Shown here piece by piece: positions 15,897 to 23,210 of a DNA stretch of 37,213 nucleotides. The DNA lies in the NCBI GenBank assembly GCA_022800625.1, contig JAAWQR010000027.1, forward strand, positions 1 through 37,213, given 5' to 3'. The position numbers were made by a program, and so were the translations under genes. Position 1 is the stretch's first letter. Each line of letters opens with the position of its first letter. The notes below the pieces were generated by a model, which did not search any database, was not told where the DNA came from, and saw only the letters and a list, made by a program, of their open reading frames with translations. The stretch is from Clostridiales bacterium. GTDB taxonomy: Bacteria; Bacillota; Clostridia; Oscillospirales; CAG-272.

Positions 15897-17831
15897 ATGG
15901 GAAAAACACTTGCACAAAAAATTCTTGACGCTCACATAGTCGAGGGACAGCCGATATGCGGCTCCGAAATCGCGCTGAAGATCGATCAGACATTGACTCA
16001 GGACGCTACGGGAACCATGGCGTATCTTGAATTTGAATCAATGGGAATTCCGAGAGTAAAAACGGAAAGATCCGTCGCTTATATCGACCATAATACTTTG
16101 CAGTCGGGTTTTGAAAATGCGGACGATCACCGGTTCATCGGATCGGTTGCAAAAAAGCATGGTATTTATTTCAGCCGTCCCGGAAACGGAATTTGCCATC
16201 AGGTGCATCTCGAACGCTTCGGAATTCCGGGAAAAACTCTTATCGGATCTGACAGCCATACCCCGACCTGCGGCGGTATCGGCATGCTCGCGATCGGTGC
16301 GGGCGGACTTGACGTTGCAGTTGCGATGGGAGGCGGAGCTTATTACATAACTTATCCCGAGATCGTCGGAGTTCGTCTTACGGGAAAGCTCTCACCGTGG
16401 GTTGCGGCAAAGGACGTAATCCTTGAGGTACTCAGAATTCTCTCAGTCAAGGGCGGCGTCGGACGCATCATCGAATATTTCGGAGACGGCGTAGCTACTC
16501 TCTCCGTTCCCGAACGCGCTACTATTACAAATATGGGAGCTGAGCTCGGAGCTACAACGTCAATTTTCCCGTCAGATGAGACAACTCACGCATTTATGAA
16601 AGCTCAGCAGCGCGAAGCTGACTGGACTCCTCTTGCCGCCGATCCCGATGCAAAATATGACCGAATAATCGACATTGACCTGTCAAAGCTTGTGCCCATG
16701 GCTGCATGCCCGCATTCTCCCGATAATGTAAAGACCGTATCCGATATCGGCAAAATCAAAATAGATCAGGTCTGCATCGGCTCATGCACAAACAGCTCGC
16801 TGCTCGACATGCTGAAAGTTGCATATATTCTCGAAGGCAAAACCGTACATCCCGATGTTTCCCTTGCCATTGCTCCCGGTTCAAAACAGGTTCTCAACAT
16901 GATTTCAAAGAACGGCGCTCTCGCAAAGATGATCGACAGCGGCGCAAGAATTCTCGAATCAGCATGCGGACCGTGCATCGGAATGGGACAGTCTCCGAAT
17001 TCAGCCGGAATCTCACTCCGTACCTTCAACCGCAATTTTGAGGGCAGAAGCGGAACTAAGGATGCTCAGATTTATCTTGTATCTCCCGAAGTTGCGGCAT
17101 ATTCGGCAATAGTCGGATACCTTGCAGATCCGCGTGAATTGGGTGAGATGCCTGAATTTAAGCTTCCCGAAGTATTTGACATAAACGACAATATGATAAC
17201 ACTTCCCGCAAGTGAGACTGACGCCGGTTCCGTTGAGATTCTCAGAGGACCGAACATCAAACCTTATCCTAAAACTTCTCCCCTTGAGGACAAAATCACA
17301 TGCAAGTGCTCGCTGAAGGTCGGCGACAACATTACAACAGACCATATCATGCCGGCGGGCGCTAAAATCCTTCCGCTGAGATCGAATATTCCCGAAATTT
17401 CAAAGCACTGCTTTACTGTATGTGACGCTGACTTCCCGTCAAGAGCTAAGGCTCTCGGTCAAAGCATTATCATCGGAGGAGCGAACTACGGTCAGGGTTC
17501 ATCGCGTGAGCACGCGGCTTTAGCGCCGCTTCATCTCGGAGTTAAAGCGGTAATCACAAAGTCTTTTGCAAGAATTCACAAGGCAAATCTTGTAAACGCC
17601 GGTATTCTTCCGCTCACATTTGAAAATGAGGAAGACTATGAAAGAGTTCTGATGGGCGACGAGCTTGTTATTGAAGATCTCCGCGCTCAGGTAAAGAACG
17701 GAAATATTATCAAAATTACAGATAAAACTGCCGGAATTGAATTTAATGCTGTCCTCGATGTATCAGACAGACAGAAGGATATTCTGCTGTGCGGCGGACT
17801 TCTCGATTATACAAAGCATCACCTCGGATGA
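15897..17831 (+). CDS. acnA: Aconitate hydratase (monomeric, about 640 aa type)
   Basis: Interconverts citrate and isocitrate through a [4Fe-4S] cluster. The 644-aa protein carries the cluster cysteines in CIGSCTNSS (Cys297) and ACGPCIGMGQ (Cys357, Cys360). It also has the active-site motif GSDSHTPTCGGIG (117-129) and the C-terminal swivel domain with YGQGSSREHAAL and KSFARIHKANLVNAGILPL. This is the shorter Aquifex/clostridial type, not the 890-aa AcnA. GAGG lies 6 nt before ATG. Isocitrate dehydrogenase follows 51 bp later. The pair makes 2-oxoglutarate, most likely for glutamate synthesis; no citrate synthase gene lies in this window. The gene symbol is by analogy. Confidence 0.95.
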   Translation: MGKTLAQKILDAHIVEGQPICGSEIALKIDQTLTQDATGTMAYLEFESMGIPRVKTERSVAYIDHNTLQSGFENADDHRFIGSVAKKHGIYFSRPGNGICHQVHLERFGIPGKTLIGSDSHTPTCGGIGMLAIGAGGLDVAVAMGGGAYYITYPEIVGVRLTGKLSPWVAAKDVILEVLRILSVKGGVGRIIEYFGDGVATLSVPERATITNMGAELGATTSIFPSDETTHAFMKAQQREADWTPLAADPDAKYDRIIDIDLSKLVPMAACPHSPDNVKTVSDIGKIKIDQVCIGSCTNSSLLDMLKVAYILEGKTVHPDVSLAIAPGSKQVLNMISKNGALAKMIDSGARILESACGPCIGMGQSPNSAGISLRTFNRNFEGRSGTKDAQIYLVSPEVAAYSAIVGYLADPRELGEMPEFKLPEVFDINDNMITLPASETDAGSVEILRGPNIKPYPKTSPLEDKITCKCSLKVGDNITTDHIMPAGAKILPLRSNIPEISKHCFTVCDADFPSRAKALGQSIIIGGANYGQGSSREHAALAPLHLGVKAVITKSFARIHKANLVNAGILPLTFENEEDYERVLMGDELVIEDLRAQVKNGNIIKITDKTAGIEFNAVLDVSDRQKDILLCGGLLDYTKHHLG

Positions 17832-17882
17832 CAAAATCTTAAATTCAACAATAAAAACTAACTGAAAGGCTACCCTATAATC

Positions 17883-19103
17883 ATGGCTGAAAAAATTATA
17901 ATGAAAACGCCTCTTGTCGAAATGGACGGAGACGAAATGACCAGAATCATCTGGAAGATGATCAAAGATATCCTGATATATCCGTATATTGACCTCAAGA
18001 GCGAGTACTATGATCTCGGACTTGAGCACAGAAACGCTACGAAAGATCAGGTAACTATCGATTCCGCAGAAGCTACAAAGAGACTCGGCGTAGCTGTCAA
18101 GTGTGCAACGATCACACCGAACGCCGCCCGTGTCAAGGAATATAACCTTGATGAGATGTGGAAAAGTCCTAACGGAACGATCAGAGCTATTCTTGACGGA
18201 ACGGTATTCAGAAAGCCGATTCTTGTAAACGGAATCACGCCTTATATTCCCACATGGACAAAACCGATAACGATTGCGCGTCATGCTTACGGAGATATCT
18301 ATAAAAATACGGAGCTTAAAGCCGAAAAAGGCAGCAAGGCTGAGATTGTTATAACCGATAAAGACGGAAAAGAGACTCGCGCGCTGATCCACGATTTTAA
18401 AAATTCCGACGGTATTGTTCAGGGCGTACATAACCTCGACAGCTCTATCGGAAGCTTTGCAAGAGCATGCTTCAACTATGCTCTCGATGCAAAGGAAGAT
18501 TTGTGGTTTGCTTCAAAGGATACGATCTCCAAGACCTACGACCACAGATTCAAGGATATTTTCGCTGAAATATACGAGCGGGAGTACAAGGCAAAGTTTG
18601 AAGAAGCGGGAATCGAGTATTTCTACACACTGATTGATGATGTTGTTGCACGTGTAATCCGCTCAGAGGGCGGCTTTATATGGGCCTGCAAGAACTACGA
18701 CGGCGATGTTATGTCGGACATGCTTGCAACCGCGTTCGGCTCACTCGGACTGATGACCTCTGTTCTCGTATCACCCGACGGAGTTTACGAGTATGAGGCA
18801 GCACACGGAACGGTTACGCGCCACTATTACAATTACCTGAAGGGTGAAAAAACCTCTACAAATCCGATCGCAACAATATTTGCATGGAGCGGTGCTCTCA
18901 GAAAGCGCGGAGAGCTTGATGGAATCGCAGAACTTTGCAGCTTTGCAGATAAGCTTGAAAAAGCGTCCGTTCAGACTATGGAGGACGGCATTATGGACAA
19001 GAATCTCGCTGCAATGAGCAAGCTCCCCGAAAAGAGAGTGGTTGACACCGAAACATTCCTCAAAGAGATTGCAGTAAGACTTGACGTGCTTATTACAGAA
19101 TAA
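17883..19103 (+). CDS. icd: NADP-dependent isocitrate dehydrogenase (eukaryote-like type II)
   Basis: Oxidises isocitrate to 2-oxoglutarate with NADP+. The 406-aa sequence is of the IDH1-like family: [10 protein letters not shown] at the N-terminus, [17 protein letters not shown] ([13 protein letters not shown]), [31 protein letters not shown] with metal-binding aspartates, and [29 protein letters not shown] split across the coenzyme site. NADP preference is inferred from the family. The AAAGG before the start lies 13 nt away, an unusually long spacing. It is cotranscribed with aconitase and followed by two terminators. Confidence 0.95.
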   Translation: MAEKIIMKTPLVEMDGDEMTRIIWKMIKDILIYPYIDLKSEYYDLGLEHRNATKDQVTIDSAEATKRLGVAVKCATITPNAARVKEYNLDEMWKSPNGTIRAILDGTVFRKPILVNGITPYIPTWTKPITIARHAYGDIYKNTELKAEKGSKAEIVITDKDGKETRALIHDFKNSDGIVQGVHNLDSSIGSFARACFNYALDAKEDLWFASKDTISKTYDHRFKDIFAEIYEREYKAKFEEAGIEYFYTLIDDVVARVIRSEGGFIWACKNYDGDVMSDMLATAFGSLGLMTSVLVSPDGVYEYEAAHGTVTRHYYNYLKGEKTSTNPIATIFAWSGALRKRGELDGIAELCSFADKLEKASVQTMEDGIMDKNLAAMSKLPEKRVVDTETFLKEIAVRLDVLITE

Positions 19104-19115
19104 TAAAATTTTGAA

Positions 19116-19150
19116 CCTCTCGGCAAATTTCTGCCGAGAGGTCTTCTCTT
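19116..19150 (+). terminator. Terminator of the acn-icd operon
   Basis: A perfect 10-bp stem CCTCTCGGCA/TGCCGAGAGG (19116-19125, 19132-19141) is followed by TCTTCTCTT. It lies 12 nt after the icd stop. Confidence 0.8.
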
Positions 19151-19152
19151 AT

Positions 19153-19187
19153 AAAAAAATCCTGTCGATGCTTCGGCAGGATTTTTT
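19153..19187. terminator. Bidirectional terminator between icd and the LRR/SLH gene
   Basis: The stem CCTGTCG/CGGCAGG (19161-19167, 19174-19180; one G-T pair) is flanked by an A run on the left and a T run on the right. It can end transcription from both converging units. Confidence 0.85.
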
Positions 19188-19200
19188 GCTATATGATACG

Positions 19201-20376
19201 TCAGTGCATTAGGTCAAATCTCATTAGAATAGTCGCTACCTCCGCGCGTGTAGCAAATGCCTGAGGTGCGATAAGTCCGTCCTTACCCATAATGATTCCG
19301 ACGGCGTTAGTCCATGATACGGGATCTGCCGCATAGCTGTCAACGCCATCAACATCTGGGAAGGATGAAAGATCGGCTTTGGCAGATACGTCGTAGTGCT
19401 TGTATTCTACCGCATATCTGTACAGGATAGTCGCCATATTCTGACGCTTGATATTGCCGTTCGGATTAAAGGTCGTAGGAGACGTTCCCTTTATAATACC
19501 GTTCTCAAATGCCCAAGCTACGGCTGTCAGATACCAGTCGGCGTTCCTGTCAAGGTCGGTGAACGGTACTGCGGCGCTTGAATCCGGACTGCCTGCGATT
19601 CTCCAAAGGACTGTTGCAAACTGAGCACGTGTCATATTTTCGCCCGGTGCGAAGTTTCCGCCGCCCTTGCCGTCCATGAGACCCTTTGTCAAAACGTAAT
19701 CGACAGACTGCTTATACCAATCCGCAGTGAGATCGCCAAATTTAAGGGATCTGTTTTGAAGCTTCGGCAGTATTGCTTCTTCCCTCTCGCCGCATGTTTT
19801 GCAGATGCGGTAGCGCATTCCATCAGCATCACGCGTCGGGTATGAGTCGCGATCGCACGTCCATGAATCGGTGTAGGTGTGGGTGTGGATACCACTGTTA
19901 AAACTAAATATTATATCGACAATTAACAGATCTTCATTATTCTCCCCTATTTCAATATTATTCCACTGATATTCAGAGCCTTGATAATAAATAGTTTTCA
20001 GATTATTGCATCTGGAAAATGCACCAAACCCGATATTTGTTACATTGTTCGGTATTACTACGCTTGCCAAACTGCTACAGCCATGAAATACAAAATCACT
20101 AATGCTTGTTACGTGGCTCGGTATTACTATACTTGTCAAACTTCCGCATTCAAAAAACGCAGCAGCTCCAATGTATATCACACTGTCCGGTATTACTACG
20201 CTTGTCAAGCTGCTGCATTCTAAAAACGCGTCATTTCCAATATTTGTCACACCATCACAAATTATCGATTTAACTATATCATCACAATAATTGATCCATG
20301 GTCTATCAGTATAATAATAAAAATCACACATCTCACCCTCTCCTGATATAGTCAATGTACCTTCACTGTCGAGCAT
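19201..20376 (-). CDS. LRR (BspA-type) and SLH surface protein, 3' part of a frameshifted gene
   Basis: The 391-aa frame holds about four BspA-type leucine-rich repeats (36-130; pattern SLTSVVIPDSVTxIGxxAF), a CxxC motif region (165-205, CKTC) and three SLH repeats (about 212-391; ADWYKQSVDYVLTKGLMDG, MTRAQFATVLWRI). SLH repeats bind secondary cell-wall polymers, so the intact protein would be displayed on the cell surface. The frame has no signal peptide and its first Met (20376) is not preceded by a ribosome binding site. The missing start and signal peptide lie upstream in another frame (20352-20510), so this is the larger part of a gene broken by a 1-nt shift. Its SLH module closely resembles that of the gene at 23211. 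Confidence 0.85.
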   Translation of the reverse strand: MLDSEGTLTISGEGEMCDFYYYTDRPWINYCDDIVKSIICDGVTNIGNDAFLECSSLTSVVIPDSVIYIGAAAFFECGSLTSIVIPSHVTSISDFVFHGCSSLASVVIPNNVTNIGFGAFSRCNNLKTIYYQGSEYQWNNIEIGENNEDLLIVDIIFSFNSGIHTHTYTDSWTCDRDSYPTRDADGMRYRICKTCGEREEAILPKLQNRSLKFGDLTADWYKQSVDYVLTKGLMDGKGGGNFAPGENMTRAQFATVLWRIAGSPDSSAAVPFTDLDRNADWYLTAVAWAFENGIIKGTSPTTFNPNGNIKRQNMATILYRYAVEYKHYDVSAKADLSSFPDVDGVDSYAADPVSWTNAVGIIMGKDGLIAPQAFATRAEVATILMRFDLMH

Positions 20377-20510
20377 CCATGTGAGTTATCTCCGCATTTG
20401 CCTGAATCAATAATATCCGCTGCCGATGTGCCAAGTGAAATCCACGGAATTATCGTAAAAATCATAGCAAGCGACAGCGCCATGCTCGAAATTCTTCTGA
20501 AACTTTTCAT
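20352..20510 (-). pseudogene. 5' fragment of the LRR/SLH gene: signal peptide in a different frame
   Basis: On the minus strand ATG at 20510, with AAGGAG 8 nt upstream, opens a 52-codon frame. It encodes a clear signal peptide (MKSFRRISSMALSLAMIF..., cleavage near TSA-AD) followed by DSGKCGDN, a typical start of BspA-like domains. The frame then runs into a stop at 20352. The neighbouring frame carries on with TWMLDSEGTLTISGEG, the expected continuation, so one base is missing at about 20383-20388. Either the gene is inactivated or the base was lost in sequencing or assembly. The site (GGAGATAACTCAC) is not slippery, so programmed frameshifting is unlikely. Confidence 0.8.
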
Positions 20511-20544
20511 CTTTCGCACTCCTTATTTTTCTATTTATAATCCC

Positions 20545-20586
20545 AAAACAGCCGAATTTCCTATCACAGGACAATCCGGCTGTTTT
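20545..20586 (-). terminator. Terminator of serC-serA
   Basis: The stem AAAACAGCCG/CGGCTGTTTT (20545-20554, 20577-20586) lies 12 nt after the serA stop on the minus strand. Its 3' arm ends in TTTT. Confidence 0.8.
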
Positions 20587-20597
20587 CATTATTCTTT

Positions 20598-21755
20598 TTA
20601 CTTTATCTTTATAACCCTGATGATTCCCTCGCACGCGGAAATCTTTTCTATAGTCTCAGCGTCAGCTTCAACCGAAGCATCTACGAGCGTGCACGCAAAG
20701 TCGCCCTTTGAGCGGTTCGCCATGTTGTCGATGTTTACACCTTTTTCCGACAGCGAGCCTGTGATCGTTGAGATCATGTTCGGGATGTTCTTGTGGAGGA
20801 TCACAAGTCTGTGTCCGTCCGAAGCAGGCAGCGACACCGACGGGAAGTTCACACTGTTTGTGATATTTCCGTTTTCGAGGTAATCTGTCAGCTCATGTGC
20901 CGCCATAACAGCACAGTTGTCCTCGCTCTCGGCAGTTGATGCGCCGAGGTGCGGAATCGTTATGATTCCCGATGTGCGGACTGTTTCCTCAGTCGGGAAG
21001 TCCGTAACATATGCGGAAACATGACCGTCTGCGAGCGCTTCTTTAAGGTCGGAAGCGCATACGAGGTCAGCTCTTGCAAGGTTGATGATCTTTACACCGC
21101 GCTTCATCATGGAGATTGTGCCGGTGTTGATCATGTTCTTCGTCTCCTTCGTTGCGGGAACATGGAGAGAAATATAATCGCATTCCTTGAAGATTTCCTC
21201 ATAGGTCGCAGCCTGCTTGATGCTTCTTGAAAGGTGCCATGCGGCATTTACCGTAATGTAGGGATCGCAGCCGATAACCTTCATTCCGAGAGAAGCTGCG
21301 GCATTTGCTACCATTCCTCCGATAGCTCCGAGACCGATAACGCCGAGTGTTTTTCCTGCAAGCTCACAGCCTGCATATGCCGACTTGCCTTTTTCGACGG
21401 ATTTTGCAACATCGCTCTCAAGCGTATTTGCCCATTCGATACCGCCGACAATATTACGCGATGCGAGAAGCAGAGCGGCTACTGCCAGCTCCTTAACTCC
21501 GTTTGCGTTAGCTCCGGGAGTATTGAAGACTACGATTCCCTGCTCTGCGCACTTATCAACGGGGATGTTGTTGACTCCTGCTCCGCAGCGTGCTATCGCG
21601 CGGAGATTTGCCCCGAACTCCATGTCATGCATTGCGGCTGAACGAACCATTATCGCGTCGGGATCTGCAATATCTGTGCTGATCTCGTACTTGTCGTGAT
21701 CAAAAGAGTTGACGCCGACGGGCGCGATTTTATTTAAAAGCTTTATCTGTGCCAT
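20598..21755 (-). CDS. serA: D-3-phosphoglycerate dehydrogenase
   Basis: First step of serine synthesis: 3-phosphoglycerate to 3-phosphohydroxypyruvate with NAD+. The 385-aa protein has the N-terminal substrate part with RCGAGVNNIPVD and the Rossmann motif GVIGLGAIGGMVAN. The active-site Arg is in INLARADLV, and the catalytic His is in PHLGASTAESEDN. A C-terminal ACT domain (about 315-385, DNMANRSKG) is the usual serine-sensing module. The intervening ASB domain of longer SerA proteins is absent, as in many anaerobes. It follows serC by 46 bp. The leader has AAAGGG but it is separated from ATG by a GCGGAA/TTCCGC hairpin; no nearer ribosome binding site is seen. Confidence 0.95.
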   Translation of the reverse strand: MAQIKLLNKIAPVGVNSFDHDKYEISTDIADPDAIMVRSAAMHDMEFGANLRAIARCGAGVNNIPVDKCAEQGIVVFNTPGANANGVKELAVAALLLASRNIVGGIEWANTLESDVAKSVEKGKSAYAGCELAGKTLGVIGLGAIGGMVANAAASLGMKVIGCDPYITVNAAWHLSRSIKQAATYEEIFKECDYISLHVPATKETKNMINTGTISMMKRGVKIINLARADLVCASDLKEALADGHVSAYVTDFPTEETVRTSGIITIPHLGASTAESEDNCAVMAAHELTDYLENGNITNSVNFPSVSLPASDGHRLVILHKNIPNMISTITGSLSEKGVNIDNMANRSKGDFACTLVDASVEADAETIEKISACEGIIRVIKIK

Positions 21756-21801
21756 TTTATTCTGTTGCGGAAAATTTCTTCCGCTGCCCTTTCATTTATA
21801 A

Positions 21802-22887
21802 TCAGTTTTTAGGATTCTTTTCTGCAAAATCCTTCATAAATTCAACAAGCTTTTCTACACCCTCGTAAGGCATCGCATTGTAGATAGAAGCTCTCATACC
21901 GCCGACAGAACGGTGTCCCTTGAGGTTCATAAGTCCCGCCTTCTCGGCTTCCTTCGGGAACTTCTTATCAAGCTCCGCGTCTCCTGTTACAAACGTAACA
22001 TTCATCATTGAACGCGACGATTTTTCAACGGGAGCAGTGTAGTAATCCTGATTATCAAGATAATCGTACAGAAGAGCCGCTTTCTTTTCATTCATGCGCT
22101 TCATCTCTTCAAGTCCGCCGATCGAAAGAATCCAATCGAATACCATGCCTGCCACATATATCGGCCAGCACGGAGGCGTATTGTACATTGAATCGTTATC
22201 CGCCATGAGCTTATAATCAAGCATAGACGGCGTTCCCTCACGTGCGTTTCCGATGAGATCCTCGCGGACAATAACAATAGTAAGACCTGCGGGAGCTACA
22301 TTCTTCTGCGCGCCTGCGTAGATAAGTCCGAACTTTGATACGTCAATAGGCTCAGAAATGATGCAGGAGGACATGTCTGCAACAAGCGGAATATCGCCGG
22401 TATCGGGAATATAGTTAAACTTTGTTCCGTAAATTGTGTTGTTGAAGCACATGTGAACGTAATCCGCGTCAGCTCTGAACGAGCCGCGCGTTGTCTCGGG
22501 AACATGCGCAAAATTATCGTCCTTGGAAGATGCGCAGGCTACAACGTCGCCGTATTTCTGTGCTTCCTTGAATGCTTTTGTCGAGAACTGACCGCTGAGG
22601 ATATAGTCAGCCTTACCGTTCTTCATCAGATTAAGCGGAACTGCGGCAAACTGAGTTGACGCACCGCCCTGAAGGAAAAGAACCTTATAATTGTCAGGAA
22701 TATTCATAAGCTTTCTGAAAGATGCTTCAGCGGCCTTGATGATTGCGTCAAAGGAGGGTGAGCGATGACTCATCTCCATAACGGACATACCTGAGTCGCC
22801 GTAACACATAAGATCTGCGGCTGCACTTTCAAGTACAGGCATAGGCAGCATTGAAGGACCTGCCGAAAAGTTAAAAACTCTCTTCAT
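21802..22887 (-). CDS. serC: Phosphoserine aminotransferase
   Basis: Second step of serine synthesis: PLP-dependent transamination of 3-phosphohydroxypyruvate with glutamate. The 361-aa protein starts MKRVFNFSAGPSMLP. The family signatures MEMSHRSPSFD, LFLQGGASTQFAAVP and the PLP-lysine region YAGAQKNVAPAGLTIV are visible, as is GHRSVGGMRASIYNAMP near the C-terminus. GGAG lies 7 nt before ATG. It is cotranscribed with serA. The leader carries a perfect 16-bp palindrome before the ribosome binding site. Confidence 0.97.
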   Translation of the reverse strand: MKRVFNFSAGPSMLPMPVLESAAADLMCYGDSGMSVMEMSHRSPSFDAIIKAAEASFRKLMNIPDNYKVLFLQGGASTQFAAVPLNLMKNGKADYILSGQFSTKAFKEAQKYGDVVACASSKDDNFAHVPETTRGSFRADADYVHMCFNNTIYGTKFNYIPDTGDIPLVADMSSCIISEPIDVSKFGLIYAGAQKNVAPAGLTIVIVREDLIGNAREGTPSMLDYKLMADNDSMYNTPPCWPIYVAGMVFDWILSIGGLEEMKRMNEKKAALLYDYLDNQDYYTAPVEKSSRSMMNVTFVTGDAELDKKFPKEAEKAGLMNLKGHRSVGGMRASIYNAMPYEGVEKLVEFMKDFAEKNPKN

Positions 22888-22919
22888 AATATGACTCCGA
22901 TCTGCCGTCCGCGGACGGC
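22885..22919 (-). promoter_or_regulatory. Palindromic hairpin plus Shine-Dalgarno leader of serC
   Basis: The perfect palindrome GCCGTCCGCGGACGGC (22904-22919) is followed on the minus strand by AGATC, GGAG and 7 nt to ATG. The sequence GGCAGATCGGAG closely matches GGCAGATTGGAG before the gene at 29573. It may be an mRNA hairpin or a protein-binding dyad. Confidence 0.6.
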
Positions 22920-22968
22920 TGTAGACTGTAATTGCAACAGTATTCTACAAAAAATATTATATAAAATT

Positions 22969-22997
22969 ATTATACTATATTTTACTTGTTTTGACAA
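22969..22997 (-). promoter_or_regulatory. Promoter of serC-serA
   Basis: On the minus strand, TTGTCA (22992-22997), a 17-bp spacer and TATAAT (22969-22974). The leader to serC is about 75 nt. Confidence 0.82.
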
Positions 22998-23098
22998 TAG
23001 GCATAACAAATAAAACCGATTTCATTTGTTGTGCTGTATTTATTTATTATATGTCATCGCCTTAAATTTACTCATTTGCAAATAATTGCTTTTTTGGG

Positions 23099-23127
23099 TT
23101 GACATTGTTACCTATTTGTGATATAAT
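23099..23127 (+). promoter_or_regulatory. Promoter of the CBM9/SLH gene
   Basis: A perfect consensus: TTGACA (23099-23104), 17 bp, TATAAT (23122-23127). The 8-bp inverted repeat at 23135-23160 begins right at the expected start site. It could be an operator or a 5'-end hairpin of the mRNA. Confidence 0.88.
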
Positions 23128-23210
23128 ATTAACAAATAAGTCAAACAAATTCGACTTATTGTACTATTTTCATTATTAGGTCCTGATTTAAGCTAGAAGG
23201 AGACAGCACT

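Larger units (their letters stand above)
22888..23210. other. 323-bp divergent regulatory region between serC and the CBM9/SLH gene
   Basis: There is no gene here. It holds the serC promoter and leader palindrome, a dyad AACAAAT-N12-ATTTGTT (23005-23030), a consensus plus-strand promoter (23099-23127) and a second dyad AATAAGTC-N10-GACTTATT (23135-23160) covering the expected transcription start. Additional AACAAAT boxes occur near 23131-23150. The dyads look like operator sites, but the regulator is not identifiable. Confidence 0.6.

Noticed and set aside
17763..18431. A 222-codon open frame opposite icd
   Set aside because: It overlaps the clearly coding isocitrate dehydrogenase on the other strand, has no ribosome binding site and no domain.
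20352..20510. Programmed frameshifting in the LRR/SLH gene
   Set aside because: The junction has no slippery heptamer, no upstream Shine-Dalgarno-like stimulator and no downstream structure; a simple one-base loss is more likely.
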